Shown: positions 21,236-31,285, counted from the stretch's first letter. The stretch is DNA of 64,000 nt from Sphingomonas cavernae (GCF_003590775.1 NZ_QYUM01000003.1:1534276-1598275); one strand, 5' to 3'. Program-made: numbers and translations. Notes: generated by a model not told the origin, from the letters alone.

Positions 21236-21975
21236 CGCGTTTCGCGCTCACGGTCGAGTTCGACGGCCAGCCTTTCATGGGCTGGCAGCGTCAGGCGCAC
21301 GGGCCCAGCGTCCAGCAGGTGATCGAAGACGCGGCATTTGCCGTGACGGGCGAACGCGCCGTCGTCCACGCCGCAGGACGCACCGATGCCGGCGTCCACG
21401 GCCTTGCGATGCGCGCGCATCTCGACATCGACAAGCCGATCACGACCTTCCGATTGATCGAGGCATTGAACGCGCGGATGCGCCCTCACCCCGTCGCCAT
21501 TCTGGCGTGCGAGATAGTACCCGGCGACTGGCATGCGCGCTTTTCGTGCATCGGCCGGCGCTACGAATATGACATCATCTGTCGTCGCCCGCCGCTGACG
21601 CTGGACAAGGGACGCGCCTGGCGCATCATCCACCCGCTCGATGCCGACGCAATGCATGCGGCGGCGCAAAGGCTCGTCGGGCGGCATGACTTCACCACTT
21701 TCCGCTCGGCACATTGTCAGTCGGAAAGTCCCCTGAAGACGCTCGACCGGCTGGACGTCGAACGCGCTGGCGAGCGAATCACGATCCACGCCGCTGCACG
21801 CTCGTTCCTGCACCATCAGGTGCGCTCCATGGTCGGCTGCCTTGCGCTGGTCGGCCAGGGAAAATGGAGCGCCGACGATCTGCAGGCCGCGCTGGAAGCG
21901 CGTGATCGCGCGGCGCTGGGGCTTAATGCGCCGCCGGACGGGCTTTACTTCGCCGAGGCGCTCTACCCCGATTGA
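21232..21975 (+). CDS. truA: tRNA pseudouridine(38-40) synthase
   Basis: TruA isomerises uridines 38-40 in the tRNA anticodon arm. The 247-residue protein carries the catalytic Asp52 in [10 protein letters not shown] and the family blocks [23 protein letters not shown] and [17 protein letters not shown]. It overlaps the fmt stop by four bases (ATGA), so the two are co-translated. It converges on the amidotransferase gene of the exosortase locus with a 3-bp gap. Confidence 0.96.
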   Translation: MTRFALTVEFDGQPFMGWQRQAHGPSVQQVIEDAAFAVTGERAVVHAAGRTDAGVHGLAMRAHLDIDKPITTFRLIEALNARMRPHPVAILACEIVPGDWHARFSCIGRRYEYDIICRRPPLTLDKGRAWRIIHPLDADAMHAAAQRLVGRHDFTTFRSAHCQSESPLKTLDRLDVERAGERITIHAAARSFLHHQVRSMVGCLALVGQGKWSADDLQAALEARDRAALGLNAPPDGLYFAEALYPD

Positions 21976-21978
21976 TGT

Positions 21979-23880
21979 TCAGCGGGCGGTGCCGAACAGG
22001 CGCGCCAGCGATCTGTCGAGCATCAGCAATTGCCAGAGCAGGCGACCGTGATCGCTGACGCCGCTGCGATGTGCGGCGACGATTCCTTCCAGTGCAACCA
22101 TGTTGAACCAGCCCGTCTCCGCGAGTGTTGAGCCGCGCGCGATATGCTCGGCTTCATCGGCCAACGCGCCGCGAAACCACGCGCTGATCGGCGTCACAAA
22201 GCCCATCTTCGGGCGGTAGAGGATCTGTTCGGGCAGATAGCGCTCCATCGCCTTTTTCATCAGCCACTTGCCCGTCCCGCCGCGCAACCGCATCGACGCG
22301 GGCAGCGACGCTGCGAATTCGACGAGACGATGGTCTAGCAGCGGCTCGCGCGCCTCGAGGCTCACCGCCATGCTCGTGCGATCGACCTTGGTCAGGATAT
22401 CGCCGGGCAGCCAGATCTTGAGATCCGCATATTGCGCGCGGTCGAGCGAGTCGCGCGCGGGTGCAGCTTTCATTGCCGCCTCGTAACGGGCTTCTGCCCG
22501 GTGGCCCTGAAGCGCTCGCATCGCTTCCGCGCTGAAGATCCGCTCGCGAATCGCTGGCGGCGTGACGCCAACCGCGAGCGCATAGGCATGCGCGCCGTCG
22601 GTCGCGAGCGCCTGAAATGTGGTCTTGGCGCGCAAAGGACGTGGGGCCCAGTCCGCCTTGGGCCAGATCCCGCCCAGCGCGCCGAACACGCTTCGGCGCA
22701 GTTCCTTGGGAACGAGTCCACGCACGCGCTCCTCCGCGGCATGGAAGCGATGGCGGCGATAGCCGGCAAATGCCTCATCCGCACCGTCGCCCGATAGCGC
22801 GACTGTTACGCTTTCGCGCGCAAGTTCGCAGACGCGATAGGTGGGCAGCGCCGAGGCATCGGCAAAGGGTTCGTCGAAGGCCGTAACAAGCGTGTCGATC
22901 AGCGCAAAATCGTCGGCCGCGACGATACGCTCGCGGTGATCGGTGGCGAAGCGTTCGGCGACGAGCCGGGCATGGTGCGTCTCGTCATGGTCGGCGCGAT
23001 CGAAACCGATCGAGCAGGTCTGGACCGCACGATTGCTCGCCTCCGCCATCAGCGCGACGACGCTCGAGCTGTCGACTCCCCCCGAAAGGAACGCACCCAG
23101 CGGCACGTCAGCGACCATGCGCGAGGTGACCGCGGCGCGCATATGCTCGACCAGTTCCTCTTCCAGCGCACGCGTCGAGCCCGAGGCGCGGCGGCTGAAA
23201 TCGACGTCCCACCATTGCGTCGGCTGTGGCATCGGTTTGCCACGCTCGATCAGCAGGTAATGGCCTGCGGGCAGCTTCGCGACGCCGGCCATGATGCTGG
23301 CGTCATCGGGGACATAGCCCAATCCCAGAAAATCCTCGGCAGCGCGGATATCGGGTTTGCGGCGGAACAGCGGGTGCGCCATCAGGCCTTTGAGCTCGGA
23401 AGCGAATGCGAGACTGTCGTCGGACAGTCTCGTCATATGCAGTGGCTTCACCCCAAGCCGGTCGCGCGCGAGAAACAGCGCCTGCCGCCCGGCGTCGAAC
23501 AACGCGAAAGCGAACATGCCGTTGAAGCGCGTCAGGCAATCGACCCCCCATTGCCGCCAGCCATGGACGATCACCTCGGTGTCGCTGTGCGTGCGAAACA
23601 CATGGCCATGCTGCTCGAGTTCGGCGCGCAGTTCGGCAAAATTATAGATCTCGCCATTATAGGTAACGGCGATCTGCCCGTCCGCGCTTGTCATGGGCTG
23701 GGCGCCGCCACCGATATCGATGATCGACAGACGCCTGTGGCCCAGGCCGACGCCCGGCGCGGTCCAGACACCCGATCCGTCGGGGCCGCGGTGGATGAGG
23801 ACATCGGTCATCACCGCGATCCGGGCGGGATCGACGGGCTTCGGCGTATGAAGATGGAACAGGCCCGCGATTCCGCACAT
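21979..23880 (-). CDS. AsnB-like glutamine amidotransferase, XrtA-locus type
   Basis: This 633-residue class II amidotransferase is related to asparagine synthase B. Cys2 (MCGIAGLF) is the glutaminase nucleophile, with IHRGPDGSG and TYNGEIYNF completing that site. The synthetase domain has the PP-loop LSGGVDSSSVVALM and VALSGDGADEAFAGYRRH. Its place as the last gene of the XrtA unit (11 bp after xrtA) identifies it as the exosortase-A-associated amidotransferase. That family is thought to amidate a precursor of the exported polysaccharide or its peptide, though the acceptor is unproven. It could also supply asparagine. Confidence 0.93.
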   Translation of the reverse strand: MCGIAGLFHLHTPKPVDPARIAVMTDVLIHRGPDGSGVWTAPGVGLGHRRLSIIDIGGGAQPMTSADGQIAVTYNGEIYNFAELRAELEQHGHVFRTHSDTEVIVHGWRQWGVDCLTRFNGMFAFALFDAGRQALFLARDRLGVKPLHMTRLSDDSLAFASELKGLMAHPLFRRKPDIRAAEDFLGLGYVPDDASIMAGVAKLPAGHYLLIERGKPMPQPTQWWDVDFSRRASGSTRALEEELVEHMRAAVTSRMVADVPLGAFLSGGVDSSSVVALMAEASNRAVQTCSIGFDRADHDETHHARLVAERFATDHRERIVAADDFALIDTLVTAFDEPFADASALPTYRVCELARESVTVALSGDGADEAFAGYRRHRFHAAEERVRGLVPKELRRSVFGALGGIWPKADWAPRPLRAKTTFQALATDGAHAYALAVGVTPPAIRERIFSAEAMRALQGHRAEARYEAAMKAAPARDSLDRAQYADLKIWLPGDILTKVDRTSMAVSLEAREPLLDHRLVEFAASLPASMRLRGGTGKWLMKKAMERYLPEQILYRPKMGFVTPISAWFRGALADEAEHIARGSTLAETGWFNMVALEGIVAAHRSGVSDHGRLLWQLLMLDRSLARLFGTAR

Positions 23881-23891
23881 GGAAGCGCGCC

Positions 23892-25436
23892 CTATCCGCC
23901 GCGCGCGCTGGCGGCAATATCGTCAGCGAACCGATCGACCGGCCCAAGGCTCGTGAGGAAGGCGTCGATCGCCGGACGAGCCGACCGAGCGACGCCCTCT
24001 TCCGCCGACACGAGCACCGCCACGCCGGCCTGATCTCCGCCAATCAGGCGTGACTTCAGTGTTTCCAGCTTCACGCGTGTGGCGCTGCCGGTGAGCGTGC
24101 CGCCGACCCGGTAAAAGCTCACCACTTCACGCGTTACAGGGCCGGGCGCGACAATCCTCTCAGCGATTCCGCCGGATGGCGCGACAGCGGTTGCGGTCCA
24201 CGCCCAGTCGCTCGCGGGATCGACCGCGCCCTGACCGTAGCCGACCAGTTCCTTGCCTTCTTCCTGGTACGCGAAGAGGAGGATGGCGAGATCGACCTCG
24301 TCACCCGCGGCATTGCGGTAGCGACCGATCAGCCGGTGGTCGGCCCCGACGAAGTGCGGAAACCAGGGATATCGTGTCGAAAGCTGCACGCGCTGCCAGC
24401 CCGCCACCTCTGGCAAGGATATGCCGGACGGCATCGAAGTCCGCCCCGTTGCGGCGATAGCAGCCGACCACAGCAGCGGTGCGGCAACCATCGCGACAAC
24501 GGCGGCAGGTAACGCATAAGGATAGCGTTGTTCTCTCATGGGTTCGATCAGTCTTTCGGAGTCGAACCAGCAGGTATCGTTCGACCGGTCGAAAAGCGGC
24601 CAGCTAATGCCCATCACGATCGCCATCACGATCGCGAAAAACACCCAGCCATAGACGACATGGTCGAAGCTTTCGGCAAAGCTGATGCTGGTGAGTTCCG
24701 AAATATAGATCGTTCCCCATGCACGGATGCCGTTGGCCAGGATCGGCACCAACACACACAGCAGCATGAACGGCAAGCGCCGACGCCAGTTCATGAAGCA
24801 CAGATTGGCCGCGAGCGCGCCATATGCGATCATCGCAATCAGGAAGTTGACCCCCGAACACGCCTCGGCGACTTCGAAATAGCCATTGGGCGTGGTGATG
24901 AAGACGCCCTCGATGCGCGCGGGAATGCCGACCAGATCGAGCAGGACCATGCACATCTTCGCCGTAATCGTCTGGAGCGGCGGCACCAGCTCTTCGCCAA
25001 AGGGCACCATGAAGATCATGTAGAATATCGGAAAGGCCAGCGCCCGCGCCACTTTGGGGCCCAACAGCGCAATCACCGCTCCCTGGAGCATCAGGACGAG
25101 CCCGAGATGCCGAGCCAGCGCCACACCCGCTGCGTCGCCCAGCAGCCAGCCCAATGCGCCCCCCGCGACGGGAACCAGTCCCCACGCCCAGCCACAGGGG
25201 ACCAAAGCCAACAGATCGGGCCAGCGCTGCCATACCAGCCACGCAAGGATCGGCGGGATCAGCAGGCAATGCCCGAAGGTCGAGCTGTTCCACCAGATCG
25301 AGGCGATATCCACGGTATCGCGCGCGAACAGCGCGAGGATCAGCACGATCGCGACGGCTGTCAGAAGTCCCTGCCGCCGCCAGCTTTCGCTCACGGGCGT
25401 GGCGTCGTCGATCGTGATGGGCGTTGTGATGGTCAT
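23892..25436 (-). CDS. xrtA: Exosortase A fused to an EpsI-like domain
   Basis: XrtA is an integral-membrane cysteine transpeptidase that cleaves PEP-CTERM sorting tags. The 514-residue protein has about eight membrane helices in residues 25-285 and the full catalytic set: Cys193 (EACSGVNF), Arg238 (ANGIRAWGTI) and His259 (FDHVVYGW). From about 300 to 514 a periplasmic EpsI domain follows another membrane helix, with VAGWQRVQLSTRYPWFPHF and YRVGGTLTGSATRVKL. EpsI domains accompany exopolysaccharide production. It overlaps the upstream glycosyltransferase stop (ATGA). No PEP-CTERM protein was seen in the window. Confidence 0.95.
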   Translation of the reverse strand: MTITTPITIDDATPVSESWRRQGLLTAVAIVLILALFARDTVDIASIWWNSSTFGHCLLIPPILAWLVWQRWPDLLALVPCGWAWGLVPVAGGALGWLLGDAAGVALARHLGLVLMLQGAVIALLGPKVARALAFPIFYMIFMVPFGEELVPPLQTITAKMCMVLLDLVGIPARIEGVFITTPNGYFEVAEACSGVNFLIAMIAYGALAANLCFMNWRRRLPFMLLCVLVPILANGIRAWGTIYISELTSISFAESFDHVVYGWVFFAIVMAIVMGISWPLFDRSNDTCWFDSERLIEPMREQRYPYALPAAVVAMVAAPLLWSAAIAATGRTSMPSGISLPEVAGWQRVQLSTRYPWFPHFVGADHRLIGRYRNAAGDEVDLAILLFAYQEEGKELVGYGQGAVDPASDWAWTATAVAPSGGIAERIVAPGPVTREVVSFYRVGGTLTGSATRVKLETLKSRLIGGDQAGVAVLVSAEEGVARSARPAIDAFLTSLGPVDRFADDIAASARGG

Positions 25437-26656
25437 TCGGCTGCCTCCGCAACTTGCGCGGCGCGACCACCAACGATTGCGGGCAAGCCAGCGAGCCGAG
25501 CGTCCCAGCCGTAGCGGCGTTCGACCTGCGCGCGCGCAGCCCGTCCCACGGCGGTAGCGCGTTGCGGATTGGCGAGCAGTGCCAGAACCGCTTCGGACTC
25601 GGCAACGCTGCCGTTCGCGACGATCAGATCGCGGCCCGGTTCAGCGTCTATTCCTTCGAATGCGGCGGGCGACGCGACCACCGCGCGCGCCATCGCCATT
25701 GCTTCGAGCACCTTGTTCTGCACGCCACGCGCGATGCCGAGCGGCGCCACGACAACATCCGCAGCCGCAAGCCAGCCCCGTACATCGGGCACCTCGCCCG
25801 TTACAAGGACTCCGGGCAAGGTCGACAGCGCGGTGATCGCCGGATCGGGCTTGCGCCCGACGATCGCGAAACATGTGTCGGGGCGCGCCGCCCTGATCGC
25901 CGGGAAACTCTGTTCGGCGAACCGGATCACAGCATCGATATTGGGTCGGTAGTCCATCTGGCCGGTGAAAACGATCAGTGCGCCGGGCTTGGCGGGCAGG
26001 CTGTACGAGCCGTCGGGATCGAAGGCCGCGAGATCGACGCCGTTCTCGAGAGCGAAGACGCGCTCCTGCCCGAGGCCTGAACGCGCACGAAACAGCGATG
26101 CCTCGGCCTCGCTCACGAACAGACTGGCGTCAGCGCGCGCAGCCACGGTCTTCTCGAAGGCGGCGAGCTTGCGCCCCTCGCGCGCGTGGATCCAGCGCAT
26201 CGGCGGTGTTGCGCTCTCGGCATAGCACGCGAATTTTGCGGAATCGACGTCGACGAAATCCATTACAAAGCGCGTCGTGCCCAGATTATCGGGCACGAAT
26301 TGCGCCATCTGCCCGGAAAAAGCGAAGATGCAGTCGACGTCGTGCGAGGCGAGTTTGTCCGCGACAAACCGCCGGATGCCGACGCTCTCGAACAGGCTCA
26401 GCGATAGCGGCTTGCGCTCGAGCAGGCCGGCAAGCGCGCCTGCGGCGCGCGATCGGGTCCGTTTCTCGACATGGATCGACGCCAGGAGTGGCGCAAGCAC
26501 GTCGCGGTGCGCGAGATCGGCGTCGTCATCCGCGAAACAGGCGAGATGGACGGGGCCGAGCGTCGTCAGTTTTCGCAGCAGATGCCACGATCGGATCTTG
26601 TCGCCACGGTTGGGCGGCCAGGGAATGCGGTGCGCGAGGAAGACGATGTCGCCCAT
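25433..26656 (-). CDS. Glycosyltransferase, XrtA-locus type (GT4-like)
   Basis: This 407-residue glycosyltransferase starts MGDIVFLAHRIPWPPNRGDK, the characteristic opening of the exosortase-locus sugar transferase family. The carboxyl half is a GT-B donor domain: VFTGQMDYRPNIDAV, FAIVGRKPDP, VTGEVPDVRGWLAAADVVVAP and the Glu-containing LEAMAMARAVVAS. It probably adds a sugar to the lipid-linked repeat unit at the inner membrane. It shares one base with the FemAB stop (TGATG) and overlaps xrtA by four, so translation is coupled on both sides. Confidence 0.9.
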   Translation of the reverse strand: MGDIVFLAHRIPWPPNRGDKIRSWHLLRKLTTLGPVHLACFADDDADLAHRDVLAPLLASIHVEKRTRSRAAGALAGLLERKPLSLSLFESVGIRRFVADKLASHDVDCIFAFSGQMAQFVPDNLGTTRFVMDFVDVDSAKFACYAESATPPMRWIHAREGRKLAAFEKTVAARADASLFVSEAEASLFRARSGLGQERVFALENGVDLAAFDPDGSYSLPAKPGALIVFTGQMDYRPNIDAVIRFAEQSFPAIRAARPDTCFAIVGRKPDPAITALSTLPGVLVTGEVPDVRGWLAAADVVVAPLGIARGVQNKVLEAMAMARAVVASPAAFEGIDAEPGRDLIVANGSVAESEAVLALLANPQRATAVGRAARAQVERRYGWDARLAGLPAIVGGRAAQVAEAAE

Positions 26657-27729
26657 CAACCCAGCCCGCGCGCGATGAATGGCCCGATCCGGTTGGCAAG
26701 CGCGAGCGGCATTCGCTGCCACAGCGCGATCTTGAGTCGATATCTTGGATCGAGCGGATTGATCGCGCGCGGTGCTGCACCTTCGCCAGTGCGAAGCGCA
26801 TATGCGAGCGGTTCGGGCGAGAATCCCCAGTTCTTCTTGAAAGCGTAGGCCCCTGTCCCGACCTTCGACCGTCCGAAGTCGAAGCGGGTGCATCCGCGCG
26901 CCCGCGCATGCTTCATCAGCGCGTAGTACATCAGGTCATTAGCGCGCCATCGCCGCGCCTCGGCTGTGCCGCCGCCCCAATAGGGCATCACCGTGCCACC
27001 GAAATAGAGGCTGAGCACCGAGGCTATCGGGCGGCCCTGATGGCTGATCGTGAGGATATCGGCGGCATCGTCGAACTCGTCGAGCACGGCACCGAACAAT
27101 GCACGCGGGAAGACGGGCGTGCCGAGATTGCGGACGCTTTCCGCATAGACGCGGTAGTGCGCATCGCGGTCGCGCTGCGCACTACCGGTCTCCACCGTCA
27201 GGTCGAAGCCGAGCGCTCGCCGCACTTCGGCGCGTTGCTTGCGTGGAATGGCGAGCAACTCGGCCTCGTCATCGCCTGAGATCGGGCGAGAGAAGCCAGC
27301 ATAAACACCCTCGCTGCGTTGCCATTCCTCGCCGGGAAGCGGACCGCCCCGCAGCTCCACCGAAGCGCAGCCGAGCGTTTGCGCCAGTGCCAATGCGCTG
27401 CGTCCCAGAGCCTCCCCGGCGGCGTCATTCTCCGTCAACATCCCGCCGCCAACCGCAAATCCTGCCGAAACGAGCGCGTTGCCGAACAGCGCCGAGCGGA
27501 TTTCGGTGAGCGGAAGCACGCCTTTCAATGCGCCGGTCGCGCTTTCGGCAACCAGATAGCGGGCGCGCTGTCCACAGCCGCTTTCCACCGCGCGGCTCCA
27601 TGCCGTCAGATGGAAGGGCGTGGCGCATGCGTGTTCCCGCACCAGCGCATCGATCCGCGCACATTCGGCCGTATCGCGCAGATCGGCGACACGGAGGCCC
27701 GTCAACGGATGGGCGACCGCCGCGGTCAT
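26656..27729 (-). CDS. FemAB-like acyl/aminoacyl transferase, XrtA-locus type
   Basis: This 357-residue protein belongs to the FemAB/GNAT-like group found in XrtA loci. It has two GNAT-type halves, with recognisable blocks PFHLTAWSRAV, GGGMLTENDAAGEALG, AIPRKQRAEVRRAL, PYWGGGTAEARRW and FDFGRSKVGTGAYAFKKNWG. FemAB proteins use aminoacyl-tRNA, while other members use other activated acyl donors; the donor here is unknown. It might transfer the product of the acyl-CoA ligase/ACP module encoded at 34.5-38.7 kb, which is inference. The start at 27727-27729 overlaps the deacetylase stop by ATGA. Confidence 0.88.
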   Translation of the reverse strand: MTAAVAHPLTGLRVADLRDTAECARIDALVREHACATPFHLTAWSRAVESGCGQRARYLVAESATGALKGVLPLTEIRSALFGNALVSAGFAVGGGMLTENDAAGEALGRSALALAQTLGCASVELRGGPLPGEEWQRSEGVYAGFSRPISGDDEAELLAIPRKQRAEVRRALGFDLTVETGSAQRDRDAHYRVYAESVRNLGTPVFPRALFGAVLDEFDDAADILTISHQGRPIASVLSLYFGGTVMPYWGGGTAEARRWRANDLMYYALMKHARARGCTRFDFGRSKVGTGAYAFKKNWGFSPEPLAYALRTGEGAAPRAINPLDPRYRLKIALWQRMPLALANRIGPFIARGLG

Positions 27730-28568
27730 CGCGTCCGCTTGGCCTCGGCCGCGGCGACGTCGTCCATCCGTCCCCATGTGAATTCATCCAGCAGCCGCTC
27801 GAGCTTGCCTTCCATCGCGGACAGCAAGGTGTAGTGGCGGAGCTTCGAGCGCAGCGGCGCATTGGCAACGCGCGGCTGGCCCGGGTCGATGTCCCACGGA
27901 TGGAAGTAAAGCACCGCGGGGCGCGCGTCGTAGCGATTGGCGCGCGTATAGGCCCAGCGCGAATAGCGATAGGGTAGCAAGCGGCAGAATCCACCGCCCG
28001 TGGGCAGGTTGCGTGAACCGAGCCGCGCCGTCGTCACCGGAATCTCGATCAGCGCGCTTCCCGCGACGGGCCGGAAGGTGAAACGCGGTGCGTCTGGCCA
28101 GCCATAATGATCGTGATGCACAGGCGCCACGCTCGACGAATAGGCATAGCCCTGCTCGGCGAGGATGGGATGCGCCCAGGGCGTGCGCGGATCGATCGAG
28201 AAGCTCGGCGCGCGGTAGCCGATCACCGGGCGACCGCTCACATCCTCGAGCGTCTTGCGCGTCCGCCCGATATCGGCGCGAAACTGCTCGGGCGTCATCG
28301 TGAAAACGCGCAGATGATCCCAGCCATGGCTCGCAATTTCATGTCCCTCCGCCACGATACGGCGGATGAGCTGAGGGTAGCGTTCGGCGACCCAACCCAG
28401 GGTGAAGAAGGTCGCCTTGGCCCCCTTGCGCTCGAACAGCTCGAGAACGGCCTCGGTATTCCGCTCCACGCGCGGCACGAGGCTGTCCCAGTCGGCGCGG
28501 TCGATCGTCTTCTCGAAGGCGCCAACCTGAAACCAATCTTCAATATCGACTGAAAGCGCGTTGCGCAT
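27726..28568 (-). CDS. Polysaccharide deacetylase, XrtA-locus type (NodB fold)
   Basis: This 280-residue carbohydrate esterase 4 protein begins MRNALSVDIEDWFQ, the typical XrtA-associated start. The NodB motifs are visible: acidic SVDIEDW (Asp8/Asp11), metal-binding His81 and His85 in SHGWDH, RAPSFSI, and PAVLYFHPWDI near the end. It probably removes acetyl groups from N-acetyl sugars of the growing or exported glycan. No signal peptide is evident. The start is the ATG 16 bp after the ATPase stop; an earlier GTG is possible but would overlap that gene. Confidence 0.92.
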   Translation of the reverse strand: MRNALSVDIEDWFQVGAFEKTIDRADWDSLVPRVERNTEAVLELFERKGAKATFFTLGWVAERYPQLIRRIVAEGHEIASHGWDHLRVFTMTPEQFRADIGRTRKTLEDVSGRPVIGYRAPSFSIDPRTPWAHPILAEQGYAYSSSVAPVHHDHYGWPDAPRFTFRPVAGSALIEIPVTTARLGSRNLPTGGGFCRLLPYRYSRWAYTRANRYDARPAVLYFHPWDIDPGQPRVANAPLRSKLRHYTLLSAMEGKLERLLDEFTWGRMDDVAAAEAKRTR

Positions 28569-28584
28569 CACGCCATCCCGCGGT

Positions 28585-29673
28585 TCAGGCCGCGCCACGC
28601 ACGGCGTGCAGGTCGGGTGTTGCCGTGTCGCTCTCCACCCAGTCGATCAGCAGGCCGAGAACGCGACGGATCGCGGCCTCCTGTTCCGCGACACGGCCTT
28701 CGAGCATCTCGATCCGCGCCACCAGTGCGGGGTCGATTACCGGTTCGGGCCGGATACTGGGCGTCGCCGCGACCGGCGCGGGTGCCAGAACGATTTGAGG
28801 CTCCGGCGTCACAATCGCGGCTGCCGGTTCGGCCGATGCGACAGGGACAGATTCGGGGGCCACGTCGCCGTCCATGTCCGCGATAACTGCCGCGACGTCC
28901 TCGCCATCGATCAGGCTGCGCTGCTCAATCGCGCCGAACAGCATCACGCGGCTTGCCAGCGCGTTCAAACGACGCGGCACGCCTTCGCTGTGCGCGTACA
29001 TCCGTGCGAACGCCTCAGGCGCAAAGCGGGGATTGCCCTGCCATCCCGCGAGCGTCAGGCGATGAATGAGATAGGGCTCTATCTCATTGGCCTGCATCGG
29101 TTCGAGATGATGCGTGGCGATCACGCGCTGCCGCAATTGTTCGAGCCGATCGCTGCCGTTGAGCCTGGCCCGGAATTCGGGCTGGCCGAGCAAAAAGATC
29201 TGGAGCAGCGCGTGCCCGCCCGCCTGAAAGTTGGAGAGCATGCGCAACTCTTCCAGCGCCGAGATCGGCAGGTTCTGCGCTTCGTCGACAATCAGCAGCG
29301 TGCGCTTGCCATGTTCCGCCTGCGCCATCAGAAAGCGCTCGATCCGGTCGAGGATCTGCGCCTTTTCGACACCCTCGGTCGAAACGCCCATCGCCTGCGC
29401 AGTCATTCGCAGCATGTCGTCGCCTTCGATCTGGGTGGACACGATCTTGACCGCGGTGAGGCGCTCGCGATCGACCGTCGCCATCAGGTGCCCGACGAGC
29501 GTGGTCTTGCCCGTGCCGATATCGCCAGTGATGACGATGAAGCCCTCTCCCTGCGCCAGGCCATAGCCCAGATAGGCCATCGCCTTCTTGTGCGTCGCGC
29601 TGTCGAAGTAAAAGCGCGGATCGGGCGTCAATTGGAAGGGCCGCGCCGTCAGGCCGTAGAATTCGCTGTACAT
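28585..29673 (-). CDS. ExeA/GspA-like AAA ATPase, XrtA-locus type
   Basis: This 362-residue ATPase starts MYSEFYGLTARPFQLTPDP, the hallmark of the XrtA-associated ATPase family. Walker A is GDIGTGKTTL (50-59) and Walker B is LLIVDEAQ (Asp130, Glu131). From about 270 there is a Pro/Ala/Glu-rich linker, then a short carboxyl coiled coil (ARIEMLEGRVAEQEAAIRRV). It resembles ExeA of type II secretion and probably powers assembly or signalling at the polysaccharide export site. It follows the outer-membrane protein gene by 11 bp. Confidence 0.92.
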   Translation of the reverse strand: MYSEFYGLTARPFQLTPDPRFYFDSATHKKAMAYLGYGLAQGEGFIVITGDIGTGKTTLVGHLMATVDRERLTAVKIVSTQIEGDDMLRMTAQAMGVSTEGVEKAQILDRIERFLMAQAEHGKRTLLIVDEAQNLPISALEELRMLSNFQAGGHALLQIFLLGQPEFRARLNGSDRLEQLRQRVIATHHLEPMQANEIEPYLIHRLTLAGWQGNPRFAPEAFARMYAHSEGVPRRLNALASRVMLFGAIEQRSLIDGEDVAAVIADMDGDVAPESVPVASAEPAAAIVTPEPQIVLAPAPVAATPSIRPEPVIDPALVARIEMLEGRVAEQEAAIRRVLGLLIDWVESDTATPDLHAVRGAA

Positions 29674-29684
29674 CCTGCGTGCTC

Positions 29685-31283
29685 CTAGAACTGGTACCGC
29701 ATGGCTGCGAGCGCCGATGCCGTGAGGTCGCTCGCGAACCCCTGTTGATCGAAGGAATAGAGGCCGAGCGCGGCGGTGCCCGTCAGTCTCCGGCTGAAAT
29801 TGTGGAAATAGGCAAGCGTCGCGCCCGCGCTGGTCACATCGGGTGCGAAAGGGAGCCCGCTGTCATACTGGCTGAGATAGGCGCTGGCGTTGACGCCAGA
29901 GCGTTCGCTGAGTTCATAAGCCCAATAGCCTTGGGCGAACCAGCTCTCGTCCTTGAGGCCGTTCACGCTGAAGCCCGTCGCGAAGCGCGGGGCGTAATAT
30001 TTGCGCTGGGCGTAACCGAGCCCAAGCCCGTATGACGTCCGCCCCTGCGTCGCAGCATAGATTGCGTTGATGCCCCGGCTGCGAAAATTGGCGGTGCTGA
30101 TCGACTGGAACACGTCGTTCAAACAGCCTCCCGTCCCCTCGCTTTCGCCGAAGATGCAGCCGTTGAAGCCGCCGGCCAGCGGATTGCCGGGAACGTTGAA
30201 GCTCGTCGGCAGACGCGCGATGTTGTCGCTGAGCAGACGGCCGAAGCTCTCGACACCGTCATAGACGACCACCTGCACGCCCGCATGGCGACTGAGCTGA
30301 TGGCTGAGCGAACCGATCACCGTCGTGCCGCCATAACGCCGTCCGACACGCGCCTCGAGCTGGGTGCGGCGGCCGGGCTTCCATACGACGCCGGCATCGT
30401 AAATCAGGCCGTCAATATCATAGGCGAGCTTGCGCTCGGAATTGGGATCGGTGACGAAACGGCCATCATTATCGCGGATCGGCGCGCCATTGGCGTCGCG
30501 GAGCGCATCCCGCTGGCTGACCTCGATATCCTCGTAACCAACGCCACCCACCAGTGCGAGCGTCGGCGAAACGGGCACGGTAATGTCGCCGCGAATGAAT
30601 CGACCGTCGAAACGCTGGTCGAGCTGGCTCGCATCCTCGCGTTCCCATCCGGCGCCAAGGCTCCAGCCAAAGGGCAGCGCGCCCGGACGCTGCGAGACTG
30701 AGACGCTCGCCAGATGATTTGTGGCGTCGTCGTAAACGTCGAGCGGCACCTGGCCGGGCGGCAGCGCGAAATCGCTGTCGGCCTCGACCTTGGTGTAACC
30801 GAAGCGATAATTCGCGTTGACGCCAAGATCGCCCACCATCGTGTTGAGGGTCGGTCCGGCGTAAAAGGAATAGACTTGGGTGATGTTGTCGCCGCCGCTG
30901 AGCGCCGGATTGGGGGCTGCGCCCCGGATATCGACGCGCGACCGCGTTGCGAGCGCGCCGCCCTCAAGCGTGAGCACATCGGGCACGACCTGGATCGCGG
31001 CGCGCGCCAGGCCCGAATGGACGTCCTCGTCACTGCTGTTATCATCCCAGGCGAAGCGATGTTCGTAGCGATAGCTGATCTGGACTTGCGTGCGACGCTT
31101 GGTGACCACCGCGTCAATTCCCGCCGCCAGCGTCGTGTAGGTAAGGACGTCGCCACCGTCATCGAGATTGGCGTCAAGTACCTGCTGGATCTCGATATAA
31201 GGCGTGATTTCCTTTTCGGCATGTGCAGGCGCAGCCGCGACGAGCGCGGCAAGAGCTGCCAGCCATGCCGAAAAGGTGCGCAC
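29685..31283 (-). CDS. Outer-membrane beta-barrel protein, XrtA-locus type
   Basis: This 532-residue protein has a signal peptide (MRTFSAWLAALAALVAAAPAHA) and a body of alternating hydrophobic/polar beta strands ending in an aromatic residue (SALAAMRYQF), the outer-membrane barrel signature. It belongs to the PEP-CTERM/XrtA-associated outer-membrane group by position and by the opening ITPYIEIQQVLDANL. It starts with GTG at 31281-31283, 2 bp after the tyrosine-kinase stop. It may help the polymer cross the outer membrane together with the export lipoprotein. Confidence 0.88.
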   Translation of the reverse strand: MRTFSAWLAALAALVAAAPAHAEKEITPYIEIQQVLDANLDDGGDVLTYTTLAAGIDAVVTKRRTQVQISYRYEHRFAWDDNSSDEDVHSGLARAAIQVVPDVLTLEGGALATRSRVDIRGAAPNPALSGGDNITQVYSFYAGPTLNTMVGDLGVNANYRFGYTKVEADSDFALPPGQVPLDVYDDATNHLASVSVSQRPGALPFGWSLGAGWEREDASQLDQRFDGRFIRGDITVPVSPTLALVGGVGYEDIEVSQRDALRDANGAPIRDNDGRFVTDPNSERKLAYDIDGLIYDAGVVWKPGRRTQLEARVGRRYGGTTVIGSLSHQLSRHAGVQVVVYDGVESFGRLLSDNIARLPTSFNVPGNPLAGGFNGCIFGESEGTGGCLNDVFQSISTANFRSRGINAIYAATQGRTSYGLGLGYAQRKYYAPRFATGFSVNGLKDESWFAQGYWAYELSERSGVNASAYLSQYDSGLPFAPDVTSAGATLAYFHNFSRRLTGTAALGLYSFDQQGFASDLTASALAAMRYQF

Positions 31284-31285
31284 GC

